DNA of 64,000 nucleotides from Dendrocalamus latiflorus (GCA_017311315.1 CM029660.1:27774580-27838579); one strand, 5' to 3'; positions 10,964-23,831 are shown, counted from the first letter of the stretch. Notes: generated by a model not told the origin, from the sequence alone. A program made the numbers and translations.

Positions 10964-11856
10964 ATATCGACTGCAGGTCGTGACCTAGTTAGCCTGGCCG
11001 TTAGATTCATGACTAGAAATATTTCTTTCCAATACTATTTCCAAAAATATAAGTTATACTGCACATTCTTATCTCTCTCAAGTGATTCCCACTCATCTAT
11101 ATGCTGCCTTAGCCAATTTTACTTCTAAAGCTCTCTTATCCCGAATTCAAAATGACAATTTAAGAGTGAGTGCTGATATCAATCAAATTACCCCCACGTA
11201 CTTCCTTCTTCTTTCTATTAGTTTAAAAAAGAAAGATTTTTGCTCTTCTTATCGTACCTTACTCCAAAAAGTTAAGGTTAGGAACGTTGAAGATATTCAT
11301 GAAGATAAGGTGGTTTCGTTTTAAACGAACTAAGCAGATGAACCATGTGTCTCTTACGTGTGCTTTCCCGAGTAGACGTTGTGTTGTCACAATGTTTTGT
11401 TGATCCCTGTGCACTGTCCTCTTGCCCTCGGGCGTCCTATTTCGCAGTCACAGGAAAAGCTTGCTTTTAAAAATTTGTGTGGCTCAGTATCACTCCAGTT
11501 CCCTGGATGTGCTCTTTAAAAATTAGAATGGGTTTGGATTACCTTATCCCCACGAATCTATCCTTGCCTCATGCTATTCCCTCTCACCTCTTGCTGAAAA
11601 CCCCATCGGATCCAAAGGAACGAAATAACAAGTAACCCAAAACCAGGGCAATCAAGAACAAGCGAAGACTTTTCAACCTCTCAGTATTTAAGGAAAACAA
11701 CATCACCATGAAGAAGACCACCCGCCAAAGAGCCGCAGAGCAAGGTCACCTGCTTCTGCGAAGGACAAGACCCTTGCCCCACGAATTGCTCCTCAAATCT
11801 GTTGTTGACCAAGACAGCTAGAGTACAATAGATAAATAATGACAATTGTCATTTAT

Positions 11857-11869
11857 TTAAGGGGGGTAG
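11857..11869 (+). promoter_or_regulatory. internal polypurine tract copy
   Basis: TTAAGGGGGGTAG is identical to the core of the terminal purine tract at 12457-12470 but lies about 600 bp upstream. It could act as a second plus-strand primer or mark an old boundary. The same sequence is at 18029-18041. Confidence 0.6.
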
Positions 11870-12456
11870 TACGAAGAGACAGAACCGCCAAGGAATTATT
11901 ATGAAGTATACCCATGGGACTGCAACCACCTGGACTTAGAGCTAATCGGACCAGTACAAGGAGATTTGCAAGGCCAGAAATCTTCTGGTAATGAAGACTA
12001 CAAGACGTGCTAGTAGCTAAAAGGGTCGTGCTTAGGAAAATCTAAAGACTAAGAGCGAGATCACAGTAGGAGCGAAAGACCACCATAAAGATATGTCCAT
12101 AGTCACCTCTGCATCCCTAAGGTCCTTTACCCCTAGGGCACAGACCATTGCTACCCACCTATCGACATGAAATTCTGCAACCATATGTGCAATAGACGAT
12201 GCAACCACTCCATTCTACGATGATGTGAAGACAACAATGTCGAAGAACAAGTACTTGGAAGTCTATGACTATCCAGGAGAACAAGGTTTTTCTCTTTCCT
12301 TTTAACTTCCCCAAGTGCTAACCCCTATTGTGCAGATTCTCATCTCTCTATGGAGTTAGCGAACTATACGTCAAACAACACCCCGAAACCCATTGCTAGC
12401 CAATATAACCCACCTACATTCTCTCTGCTCTACCGGAATCTCGGGGTCGAGATTCA

Positions 12457-12473
12457 TTTAAGGGGGGTAGGTT
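12457..12473 (+). promoter_or_regulatory. terminal polypurine tract before LTR 2
   Basis: ATTTAAGGGGGGTAGGTT directly precedes the TGTAAC start of LTR 2, the position of the plus-strand primer in LTR elements. Confidence 0.85.
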
Positions 12474-15400
12474 TGTAACATCCCAAATTTTTGAAATTTG
12501 AAAATGTGAAGCTTTTGAATTATTTTGCAATATGTTTTATTTGAATTTGGAGTTTATGATGTTTTTATGAGAAATTTGGTGAAGGTTCCAAAAGTTAAAA
12601 GGATCAAGAAGAAGCAAACATATTTAATTAAAGATGATCCAGTATAAGAAGAGAGAAACCTGAGTTAAAACTATAAAATCTCATTTTGAAAATAATGGCA
12701 TAAATAGCAATAAAAGCGGATGAACAAAATACAAACACACCTACATATATACATATATGTGTATACACGAATTGTGCAAGAAAGAGTTTAGCAATAGGAA
12801 ATAATATATATATATATACATATAACAGACACAATAATAATAATAATAATATTTTGAAGCTTAAGTTTCGAATGTCATACAAAAATCAGTAAATATAAAT
12901 TCAATAACCCTAATTCAGAAAATAGAAGTCCCAAATTACAAATCCAAAAGCTTCTCATTTTCTCCCATTTTATTTACTCCCTCACTTCCATGTGGGCCCA
13001 GCCCCTCTCTCTCCCCTCTTTTTTTCCTCTTTCTGCCTGCGGGCCCTGGCCTCTCCTCCCTCTTTTTCCCCCCTGCCGACCGAGCACGCCTCCCCCTTTC
13101 TTTTCTTCTCCTCTCTGCTTCCTCCCCGACATCTCTCTACTCCCCGCCCGCGCGTGCTCTGTTACGCTCAGTTTCCCTCCGCCCCGTGGCTTCCATGCGC
13201 CAGCCCCGCGCCTCCCCTTCCTCTCTTTCTTTCTTCTCTCCCGCGCGCTCACGCCACCTCTTTTCTTTCCTCTGTCGCGCACAGCAAACCTCCGCCCCAT
13301 GGCGCCCATGCGCTAGCTCCGCCCCCAGATTTTCCCGCACCGCCCACCGTTTTCCTCCCCTTTCCATTGCCATTAGAAGCTCGCGCCCTCCCTCACATCT
13401 GGCGCCCCATTTCCTCCCCGTTTCCCTTTGTCCCCCGCTCCTTCTCCCACCCAGTGCCCGTGAACCACCGCCGGCGCCTCATGCCGCTCCAACCGCTCCA
13501 ACAATCTCGCGCCCAATCGACCGCGTCCCCATGGGCTACCAAGAGTCTCCTTCCTCCTCTTACACCGAATTGGGAATCCATGGACCAAGCTCGTCGGACC
13601 GCCCATCTTCCTCAACGTAGGCCGCCGCCGCCATTTCTGCCGCCACTCACTCCTCGGCAAGCCGCCCTTCGATTCCTTCGGTATGGAGCACCCCCTCACC
13701 ACGCCGGAGCATCCCCCATCGTCGGCGGAAGCTCTCCTCCGCCCTAGCTCGCCAGCGCCGTGCGCCACCACCGCGCAACCCCGCTTCCCGCCGCCGGCAC
13801 GCCCCGGTACCTCCCCAGCCCAACCAACCGTACGGCAGGTATCCCCTACCATCCCTCCTACTTACGCGTGCGGCTTCCTCTTCCCAAAACCCTCCGGACG
13901 CCGGCGCCTCCTTCCCACGTCACCGACCGCCGCCCGAGCAGCCACCCCCGCCGACCTGCGCCATCCCGGGGCTCGCCGTCTCCTCCTCCGGCTTGCGCAA
14001 CTTCAGGGGAACCCATTTTGCTAGCCTATCCCGCCCCTTGGACCTTCCCTTGCTGGAGCCCCTGCCGCCGGCCGAGCACTCTCCCACCTCCCCTGTTTCG
14101 GCTGGCAAATTTTGTTTGAGCTCCACCAGGGAAATTTGCTTCTTCAGTTAAGAAAACCCTCCTCAATCACAAAACACTGAGAATCCAGTTGGCTAGCCGA
14201 GCGCGCATAACACACAGCATCTGCCCAAGGTCCCAGGTTCGAACCCACAGACTGCCACCCAATTTGTATTTTTATTTTAATCCATTTCAGTTAAAGAAGA
14301 ATCAAGGAAAAATATAAGATTAGTCCATGGAAGCCCACAAAATTCAATTGGGATGCAAATGAGATTGTTCAAGGTTAATGTTTGATTTATTACCACATAT
14401 GACAAATTAATGTGTCCTAGTTATTAGTCCAAAACTAATTGGTGGTTCTAAAGGTAATAATACAAGATGTTGGTTAATTATCCAAAGTTCCATAAAAGAT
14501 ATTAGACATCATATTTAGCTATAAAGATGATAATACCAAGGCCTTGAATTAAAAATTATACAGTCTTTTCTTAAGGCTTAAATGGTACTAAACAACAGTT
14601 TTGCTTAAGTATCCAAATTTAATAAAAACTACTCTTAAGAGTAATTATAATGTATGCCAAATGATTAATATGCCAAAACCGTTTAAAGAGAAACACAAAT
14701 TCAAGATAGAAGGTCATGATTTATAATATAATCCCCATCCTTAGAGCATCCTCAATAAATAAATCTCAACGCTAGATTTAAGTTGAGATTGACAGTGAAA
14801 TGAGAATTGGTATTTAGATTTACATTCCACATAAAATAATATCGTTAACCTACATCTTAGTAACTAAGTTAATATTAAGCCCATATAAAAGAATACGTCT
14901 CCCATTTGCTAAAAGTGTATACGAAATGACAATGCTGCCAGTGATTAAATCATAATGTAGATTTAGTAAGTAATAATGTTGAGCATGACTAGGTGTAGCC
15001 AGTGAAGGCCCATACCAATGGATCCTAATTCGAATTAAACTTAAGCTGGCGATAAATGAAGATATATAAATATGATAATGGGATTATTTAAGATTTATAG
15101 AATAAGTACAGATCTCATCCATCAATCCAGGTTGCCTTTACCATAACCTAAGTTGCAAGGAATACATACCCAGCCAGACTCGCACTTCGATACATAGGTA
15201 TAACCTAACTCATGGAACTTCCTTGATAAATACAAAAAATAATAAAAGAGGTGATCAATAGAAAGATCGAACCATTATATCCTTCCACCGACCCTGTCTC
15301 AAATCACCCGAATCACCCATTAACTCATAATGAACCTAAAATGAGTTTGCTTGGATTTATTTGGATCTTTTGAGTTATTTGCCTTTATTTGTATTCAGTC

Positions 15401-17119
15401 ATTTAGCACGTAATTAGATATGGGAATCTTGAAGAATCAAAGGATCAGGCGTGATCAAGAGCGAATCGGAGATAAAGACCAGAAGCCCAAGAGGAAGCAT
15501 TGTGTGAACTCAAGATCGCGGTAAACCGCGCCAGGCGAGTCAATACTTTGATCATGTTGAACCTACATTTTCTGCAAATTACTTTTGTTTAAATTTATCA
15601 AATTGCATTCTGTTATTTTATATGCAAATACATGATAATTTAAGATTCTAGTTATATGCCTATGGTTTACCTTGAATAATATTACACCTCCTTTAGAATA
15701 TTTGAATGTGTGAACTTTGTCGCCCTAGCAAAATTATAATAGTAACATTTCGAAAATAAGTCTCTAAATATATGCCATGCTTAGTATTGTGTAGATACTC
15801 ATGGGCGCGAGAGCGCCCAAGCATCACTTTTAATCCTGAGAAAAATTGGTTGGGCAGTCATGGTGGTAATGACTGGTGTATGTTGGATATGACTATTTTA
15901 TGCTCCCAAAAACCCCAACTTGCTTAATATCTGGGCGGATTGGTTCGATGGTGTGAGAGTGTGGTGCAGTGGAAGCACAAAGTGGTTAGTGGTAGACCGC
16001 CTAGATACTACTAAGGACTGAATCTTGTCATGACCTCCCAGTGTACAACAAGTACGACCACAAGCTGGCAAAATGTAGGCAGGGCTAACTAATTTGCATC
16101 GACTTAGTAAGGGTTGCGCCGGTGTGACCACGGGCGGGTAGAGGATGGCCACATCCTCCGACGTGACGGCGCAAGAGGGGGCTTCTGGAAGGGTGGTCGT
16201 ACCGGGAGGAAGTGGAAACCTTAGCGGACGTAACCCTACTAGGAAAAGTGCATTGTAAAGGTCCTGTGATAGTCTACTCAACCGCATGGCTAAGGAATCA
16301 TGTGGGGGCAACGAGTGGATTTATCTCTTGTGGGTAAAGTGTGCAAACTCTGCAGAGTCTAAAACTATTCGAATAGCCGTGCCCACGGTCAAGGGCAGAC
16401 ATGGGAACTTAACCAGATATAGTTCTATTTCAAAAACTTTGTGGGTGGGAATGGAAAAGTGGAAGGGCAGTGGAAGGCCCTAGTTTGGAATTGTCCTGGG
16501 TGTCGTCCCAGTGGTAAGTTAAGCGGCTATAACGCTGAAGGAATTGCTATATGGTGCAGATGCCATGTAACGGTGGATGGAATCTGAATCACTATTAGAA
16601 TTGCATTCGTTCATAACTTATGTTTTGGTTCAAACTGCTAAGTCATAGGGCTTTTTAATTAATTGTATTCAAAAGCACGCCTTGCAAAACAAAATAACCC
16701 GAGCCTCTCCTTTGATAAGCCATGCATACTATTTATTTGCATTCTGTGTATTGGCTCGCGGAGCACGGGGTCGGAGTGCTCACGCTCGCTTTTGCGACAG
16801 AATTCAGAATCTGGAATCAAATCACCTCGCCTCAGCAACAAGATTGGACAAGCTGGCCGAGAAGATGAAGATGTCAAGGGCTAGGTCGCGAACCTCCAGT
16901 TGGCTGCCTGTGGGCATGTCCTGAAGGTCCCACCTGCGTGCTTCGTTCTTCCGCTGCTGCAATTTAATGATTTCGGCCTCATCGGCCCATGAGTAAGTTT
17001 ACTATTATATTTACGCTTCCGCATGATATGTATTTTGATATTCATTACTGTAACTGTGAGCACTATCTACTGATCCAGGGAATAGTGCAGAAAATCACAG
17101 AGGAATCTGGGTCCCTACA
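12474..17119 (+). mobile_element. LTR 2 (middle, chimeric, 4646 bp)
   Basis: Its left part matches LTR 3 and its right part matches LTR 1. Sites where 2 equals 3 but not 1: 12787, 12861, 15089, 15609, 16204, and the 318 bp present at 13451-13768. Sites where 2 equals 1 but not 3: 16879, 16937, and absence of 14 bp near the end. The switch therefore falls between 16204 and 16879. Confidence 0.93.
14236..14246 (+). promoter_or_regulatory. B-box-like motif in LTR 2
   Basis: GGTTCGAACCC, the equivalent of 8064-8074, with the same A-box-like sequence upstream. Confidence 0.5.
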
Positions 17120-18645
17120 GCGATGGTATCAGAGCATATCGACTGCAGGTCGTGACCTAGTTAGCCTGGCCGTTAGATTCATGACTAGAAATATTTCTTT
17201 CCAATACTATTTCCAAAAATATAAGTTATACTGCACATTCTTATCTCTCTCAAGTGATTCCCACTCATCTATATGCTGCCTTAGCCAATTTTACTTCTAA
17301 AGCTCTCTTATCCCGAATTCAAAATGACAATTTAAGAGTGAGTGCTGATATCAATCAAATTACCCCCACGTACTTCCTTCTTCTTTCTATTAGTTTAAAA
17401 AAGAAAGATTTTTGCTCTTCTTATCGTACCTTACTCCAAAAAGTTAAGGTTAGGAACGTTGAAGATATTCATGAAGATAAGGTGGTTTCGTTTTAAACGA
17501 ACTAAGCAGATGAACCATGTGTCTCTTACGTGTGCTTTCCCGAGTAGACGTTGTGTTGTCACAATGTTTTGTTGATCCCTGTGCACTGTCCTCTTGCCCT
17601 CGGGCGTCCTATTTCGCAGTCACAGGAAAAGCTTGCTTTTAAAAATTTGTGTGGCTCAGTATCACTCCAGTTCCCTGGATGTGCTCTTTAAAAATTAGAA
17701 TGGGTTTGGATTACCTTATCCTCACGAATCTATCCTTGCCTCATGCTATTCCCTCTCACCTCTTGCTGAAAACCCCATCGGATCCAAAGGAACGAAATAA
17801 CAAGTAACCCAAAACCAGGGCAATCAAGAACAAGCGAAGACTTTTCAACCTCTCAGTATTTAAGGAAAACAACATCACCATGAAGAAGACCACCCGCCAA
17901 AGAGCCGCAGAGCAAGGTCACCTGCTTCTGCGAAGGACAAGACCCTTGCCCCACGAATTGCTCCTCAAATCTGTTGTTGACCAAGACAGCTAGAGTACAA
18001 TAGATAAATAATGACAATTGTCATTTATTTAAGGGGGGTAGTACGAAGAGACAGAACCGCCAAGGAATTATTATGAAGTATACCCATGGGACTGCAACCA
18101 CCTGGACTTAGAGCTAATCGGACCAGTACAAGGAGATTTGCAAGGCCAGAAATCTTCTGGTAATGAAGACTACAAGACGTGCTAGTAGCTAAAAGGGTCG
18201 TGCTTAGGAAAATCTAAAGACTAAGAGCGAGATCACAGTAGGAGCGAAAGACCACCATAAAGATATGTCCATAGTCACCTCTGCATCCCTAAGGTCCTTT
18301 ACCCCTAGGGCACAGACCATTGCTACCCACCTATCGACATGAAATTCTGCAACCATATGTGCAATAGACGATGCAACCACTCCATTCTACGATGATGTGA
18401 AGACAACAATGTCGAAGAACAAGTACTTGGAAGTCTATGACTATCCAGGAGAACAAGGTTTTTCTCTTTCCTTTTAACTTCCCCAAGTGCTAACCCCTAT
18501 TGTGCAGATTCTCATCTCTCTATGGAGTTAGCGAACTATACGTCAAACAACACCCCGAAACCCATTGCTAGCCAATATAACCCACCTACATTCTCTCTGC
18601 TCTACCGGAATCTCGGGGTCGAGATTCATTTAAGGGGGGTAGGTT
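17120..18645 (+). mobile_element. internal region 2 (1526 bp, non-coding)
   Basis: A copy of internal region 1 with one substitution seen (17722). Primer site at 17124-17135, internal purine tract at 18029-18041, terminal purine tract just before 18646. Near identity indicates that the duplication is much younger than the original insertion. Confidence 0.9.
17124..17135 (+). promoter_or_regulatory. primer-binding site 2
   Basis: TGGTATCAGAGC directly after LTR 2, so the middle LTR could formally serve as a 5' LTR. Confidence 0.92.
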
Positions 18646-21600
18646 TGTAACATCCCAAATTTTTGAAATTTGAAAATGTGAAGCTTTTGAATTATTTTGC
18701 AATATGTTTTATTTGAATTTGGAGTTTATGATGTTTTTATGAGAAATTTGGTGAAGGTTCCAAAAGTTAAAAGGATCAAGAAGAAGCAAACATATTTAAT
18801 TAAAGATGATCCAGTATAAGAAGAGAGAAACCTGAGTTAAAACTATAAAATCTCATTTTGAAAATAATGGCATAAATAGCAATAAAAGCGGATGAACAAA
18901 ATACAAACACACCTACATATATACATATATGTGTATACACGAATTGTGCAAGAAAGAGTTTAGCAATAGGAAATAATATATATATATATATACATATAAC
19001 AGACACAATAATAATAATAATAATATTTTGAAGCTTAAGTTTCGAATGTCATACAAAAATCAGTAAATATAAATTCAATAACCCTAATTCAGAAAATAGA
19101 AGTCCCAAATTACAAATCCAAAAGCTTCTCATTTTCTCCCATTTTATTTACTCCCTCACTTCCATGTGGGCCCAGCCCCTCTCTCTCCCCTCTTTTTTTC
19201 CTCTTTCTGCCTGCGGGCCCTGGCCTCTCCTCCCTCTTTTTCCCCCCTGCCGACCGAGCACGCCTCCCCCTTTCTTTTCTTCTCCTCTCTGCTTCCTCCC
19301 CGACATCTCTCTACTCCCCGCCCGCGCGTGCTCTGTTACGCTCAGTTTCCCTCCGCCCCGTGGCTTCCATGCGCCAGCCCCGCGCCTCCCCTTCCTCTCT
19401 TTCTTTCTTCTCTCCCGCGCGCTCACGCCACCTCTTTTCTTTCCTCTGTCGCGCACAGCAAACCTCCGCCGCATGGCGCCCATGCGCTAGCTCCGCCCCC
19501 AGATTTTCCCGCACCGCCCACCGTTTTCCTCCCCTTTCCATTGCCATTAGAAGCTCGCGCCCTCCCTCACATCTGGCGCCCCATTTCCTCCCCGTTTCCC
19601 TTTGTCCCCCGCTCCTTCTCCCACCCAGTGCCCGTGAACCACCGCCGGCGCCTCATGCCGCTCCAACCGCTCCAACAATCTCGCGCCCAATCGACCGCGT
19701 CCCCATGGGCTACCAAGAGTCTCCTTCCTCCTCTTACACCGAATTGGGAATCCATGGACCAAGCTCGTCGGACCGCCCATCTTCCTCAACGTAGGCCGCC
19801 GCCGCCATTTCTGCCGCCACTCACTCCTCGGCAAGCCGCCCTTCGATTCCTTCGGTATGGAGCACCCCCTCACCACGCCGGAGCATCCCCCATCGTCGGC
19901 GGAAGCTCTCCTCCGCCCTAGCTCGCCAGCGCCGTGCGCCACCACCGCGCAACCCCGCTTCCCGCCGCCGGCACGCCCCGGTACCTCCCCAGCCCAACCA
20001 ACCGTACGGCAGGTATCCCCTACCATCCCTCCTACTTACGCGTGCGGCTTCCTCTTCCCAAAACCCTCCGGACGCCGGCGCCTCCTTCCCACGTCACCGA
20101 CCGCCGCCCGAGCAGCCACCCCCGCCGACCTGCGCCATCCCGGGGCTCGCCGTCTCCTCCTCCGGCTTGCGCAACTTCAGGGGAACCCATTTTGCTAGCC
20201 TATCCCGCCCCTTGGACCTTCCCTTGCTGGAGCCCCTGCCGCCGGCCGAGCACTCTCCCACCTCCCCTGTTTCGGCTGGCAAATTTTGTTTGAGCTCCAC
20301 CAGGGAAATTTGCTTCTTCAGTTAAGAAAACCCTCCTCAATCACAAAACACTGAGAATCCAGTTGGCTAGCCGAGCGCGCATAACACACAGCATCTGCCC
20401 AAGGTCCCAGGTTCGAACCCACAGACTGCCACCCAATTTGTATTTTTATTTTAATCCATTTCAGTTAAAGAAGAATCAAGGAAAAATATAAGATTAGTCC
20501 ATGGAAGCCCACAAAATTCAATTGGGATGCAAATGAGATTGTTCAAGGTTAATGTTTGATTTATTACCACATATGACAAATTAATGTGTCCTAGTTATTA
20601 GTCCAAAACTAATTGGTGGTTCTAAAGGTAATAATACAAGATGTTGGTTAATTATCCAAAGTTCCATAAAAGATATTAGACATCATATTTAGCTATAAAG
20701 ATGATAATACCAAGGCCTTGAATTAAAAATTATACAGTCTTTTCTTAAGGCTTAAATGGTACTAAACAACAGTTTTGCTTAAGTATCCAAATTTAATAAA
20801 AACTACTCTTAAGAGTAATTATAATGTATGCCAAATGATTAATATGCCAAAACCGTTTAAAGAGAAACACAAATTCAAGATAGAAGGTCATGATTTATAA
20901 TATAATCCCCATCCTTAGAGCATCCTCAATAAATAAATCTCAACGCTAGATTTAAGTTGAGATTGACAGTGAAATGAGAATTGGTATTTAGATTTACATT
21001 CCACATAAAATAATATCGTTAACCTACATCTTAGTAACTAAGTTAATATTAAGCCCATATAAAAGAATACGTCTCCCATTTGCTAAAAGTGTATACGAAA
21101 TGACAATGCTGCCAGTGATTAAATCATAATGTAGATTTAGTAAGTAATAATGTTGAGCATGACTAGGTGTAGCCAGTGAAGGCCCATACCAATGGATCCT
21201 AATTCGAATTAAACTTAAGCTGGCGATAAATGAAGATATATAAATATGATAATGGGATTATTTAAGATTTATAGAATAAGTACAGATCTCATCCATCAAT
21301 CCAGGTTGCCTTTACCATAACCTAAGTTGCAAGGAATACATACCCAGCCAGACTCGCACTTCGATACATAGGTATAACCTAACTCATGGAACTTCCTTGA
21401 TAAATACAAAAAATAATAAAAGAGGTGATCAATAGAAAGATCGAACCATTATATCCTTCCACCGACCCTGTCTCAAATCACCCGAATCACCCATTAACTC
21501 ATAATGAACCTAAAATGAGTTTGCTTGGATTTATTTGGATCTTTTGAGTTATTTGCCTTTATTTGTATTCAGTCATTTAGCACGTAATTAGATATGGGAA

Positions 21601-23307
21601 TCTTGAAGAATCAAAGGATCAGGCGTGATCAAGAGCGAATCGGAGATAAAGACCAGAAGCCCAAGAGGAAGCATTGTGTGAACTCAAGATCGCGGTAAAC
21701 CGCGCCAGGCGAGTCAATACTTTGATCATGTTGAACCTACATTTTCTGCAAATTACTTTTGTTTAAATTTATCAAATTGCATTCTGTTATTTTATATGCA
21801 AATACATGATAATTTAAGATTCTAGTTATATGCCTATGGTTTACCTTGAATAATATTACACCTCCTTTAGAATATTTGAATGTGTGAACTTTATCGCCCT
21901 AGCAAAATTATAATAGTAACATTTCGAAAATAAGTCTCTAAATATATGCCATGCTTAGTATTGTGTAGATACTCATGGGCGCGAGAGCGCCCAAGCATCA
22001 CTTTTAATCCTGAGAAAAATTGGTTGGGCAGTCATGGTGGTAATGACTGGTGTATGTTGGATATGACTATTTTATGCTCCCAAAAACCCCAACTTGCTTA
22101 ATATCTGGGCGGATTGGTTCGATGGTGTGAGAGTGTGGTGCAGTGGAAGCACAAAGTGGTTAGTGGTAGACCGCCTAGATACTACTAAGGACTGAATCTT
22201 GTCATGACCTCCCAGTGTACAACAAGTACGACCACAAGCTGGCAAAATGTAGGCAGGGCTAACTAATTTGCATCGACTTAGTAAGGGTTGCGCCGGTGTG
22301 ACCACGGGCGGGTAGAGGATGGCCACATCCTCCGACGTGACGGCGCAAGAGGGGGCTTCTGGAAGGGTGGTCGTACCGGGAGGAAGTGGAAACCTTAGCG
22401 GACGTAACCCTACTAGGAAAAGTGCATTGTAAAGGTCCTGTGATAGTCTACTCAACCGCATGGCTAAGGAATCATGTGGGGGCAACGAGTGGATTTATCT
22501 CTTGTGGGTAAAGTGTGCAAACTCTGCAGAGTCTAAAACTATTCGAATAGCCGTGCCCACGGTCAAGGGCAGACATGGGAACTTAACCAGATATAGTTCT
22601 ATTTCAAAAACTTTGTGGGTGGGAATGGAAAAGTGGAAGGGCAGTGGAAGGCCCTAGTTTGGAATTGTCCTGGGTGTCGTCCCAGTGGTAAGTTAAGCGG
22701 CTATAACGCTGAAGGAATTGCTATATGGTGCAGATGCCATGTAACGGTGGATGGAATCTGAATCACTATTAGAATTGCATTCGTTCATAACTTATGTTTT
22801 GGTTCAAACTGCTAAGTCATAGGGCTTTTTAATTAATTGTATTCAAAAGCACGCCTTGCAAAACAAAATAACCCGAGCCTCTCCTTTGATAAGCCATGCA
22901 TACTATTTATTTGCATTCTGTGTATTGGCTCGCGGAGCACGGGGTCGGAGTGCTCACGCTCGCTTTTGCGACAGAATTCAGAATCTGGAATCAAATCACC
23001 TCGCCTCAGCAACAAGATTGGACAAGCTGGCCGAGAAGATGAAGATGTCAAGTGCTAGGTCGCGAACCTCCAGTTGGCTGCCTGTGGGCATGTCCTGAAG
23101 GTCCCACCTGTGTGCTTCGTTCTTCCGCTGCTGCAATTTAATGATTTCGGCCTCATCGGCCCATGAGTAAGTTTACTATTATATTTACGCTTCCGCATGA
23201 TATGTATTTTGATATTCATTACTGTAACTGTGAGCACTATCTACTGATCCAGGGAATAGTGCAGAAAATCACAGAGGAATCCGGATTGTAAAATCTGGGT
23301 CCCTACA
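18646..23307 (+). mobile_element. LTR 3 (3' LTR, 4662 bp)
   Basis: This is the longest copy. It keeps both the 318 bp segment and the 14 bp (CCGGATTGTAAAAT) missing from LTR 1 and LTR 2. The related solo LTR at 41891 also carries CCGGATTATAAAT, so these 14 bp are ancestral. It ends at 23307 and is followed by CTCAT. Confidence 0.93.
20410..20420 (+). promoter_or_regulatory. B-box-like motif in LTR 3
   Basis: GGTTCGAACCC in the same position as in LTR 1 and LTR 2. Confidence 0.5.
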
Positions 23308-23312
23308 CTCAT
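23308..23312. repeat. target-site duplication CTCAT (right)
   Basis: Perfect match to 6605-6609. Confidence 0.9.
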
Positions 23313-23790
23313 CATCATTAATTATCTTTTTGTTACCTTTAGCTATGAAGCAATGAGTTGATGTGGAGGAATTTGTGGAGTCATCATTGTCGGAGCTAGA
23401 GGTTGAGCATTTTTCTCCCAACATGCACTTTTGTATGCAATCCTCATCGGTTGATGTGGACATTTCATAATCATCTTAAATTTTAGTCCACATCTCATAA
23501 GTGCTCTCAAGATTGCATATTGTATTGAACACCTCTACACTCAAAGCACTAAATAAAGTGTTAGTTGCTTGAGTATCGAGATGTGAGTATTTCTCTTTCT
23601 CAAAAGTTGGAGCAAGAGGATCCTTTGGAGGAGAAAAGTCTACATCTATAATACACCTTATTTTTGGGTCCATGGCCTTAAAATAACATATCATGTGGAT
23701 TTTTCAATTATCATAATTTGTGGCATCAAAAAGAGGTGTATCATCTAGATGAACTATATTACTAGACGCCATCCTTTGTATTCTCTAGGT
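23308..23790 (-). pseudogene. copia (SIRE-like) gag fragment, N-terminal part
   Basis: The minus strand reads MICYFKAMDPKIRCIIDVDF (from 23694), then LESTYEMWTKI, then a Ser/Asp-rich part containing THCFIAKGNKKIINDDE, the wording of copia-type gag (UBN2-like) in SIRE elements. It is broken by stops near 23475 and split by the giant-LTR insertion; the rest of gag is at 6466-6609. It lies directly downstream of its primer site and LTR. Confidence 0.75.
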
Positions 23791-23817
23791 GGTGAAGCTT
23801 AATAAAAGAGAGACCAA

Positions 23818-23829
23818 GCTCCGATACCA
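23818..23829 (-). promoter_or_regulatory. primer-binding site of the copia element
   Basis: The minus strand reads TGGTATCGGAGC, one base different from the Met-tRNA consensus TGGTATCAGAGC, two bases after the LTR end. Confidence 0.8.
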
Positions 23830-23831
23830 CT

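Larger units (their letters stand above)
10948..12473 (+). mobile_element. internal region 1 (1526 bp, non-coding)
   Basis: It starts with a Met-tRNA primer site and ends with AAGGGGGGTAG just before LTR 2. The longest frames (about 80-100 codons) have no recognisable domain. I found a single difference from internal region 2 (C at 11550, T at 17722). A second copy of the terminal purine tract lies about 600 bp before the end. No polyprotein remnant was found. Confidence 0.9.
6610..23307 (+). mobile_element. non-coding giant-LTR retrotransposon with three LTRs (LTR-I-LTR-I-LTR)
   Basis: Three near-identical LTRs (6610-10947, 12474-17119, 18646-23307) alternate with two near-identical 1526 bp internal regions. 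The whole is flanked by a perfect 5 bp duplication (CTCAT). LTRs start TGTAAC and end CCTACA. Each internal region starts with a Met-tRNA primer site and ends in a purine tract. I find no gag, protease, RT, RNase H or integrase, so it must depend on enzymes supplied in trans. It resembles the LARD concept (large non-autonomous derivatives), but here each LTR is three times longer than the internal region. The LTR start and primer type suggest a Ty3-gypsy helper of Tekay/Del type; that is inference. It is inserted in a copia gag. Confidence 0.92.

Noticed and set aside
10817..11324. Frames of 80-103 codons at the LTR/internal junction as a possible gag
   Set aside because: The first crosses the LTR end and primer site, and neither shows gag motifs or a zinc knuckle.
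6610..23307. Assembly artefact duplicating one internal region
   Set aside because: Copies differ at diagnostic sites with a single ordered switch and an intact outer duplication, which a simple collapse or expansion does not explain. Haplotype mixing is not fully excluded, so a long-read check is listed.
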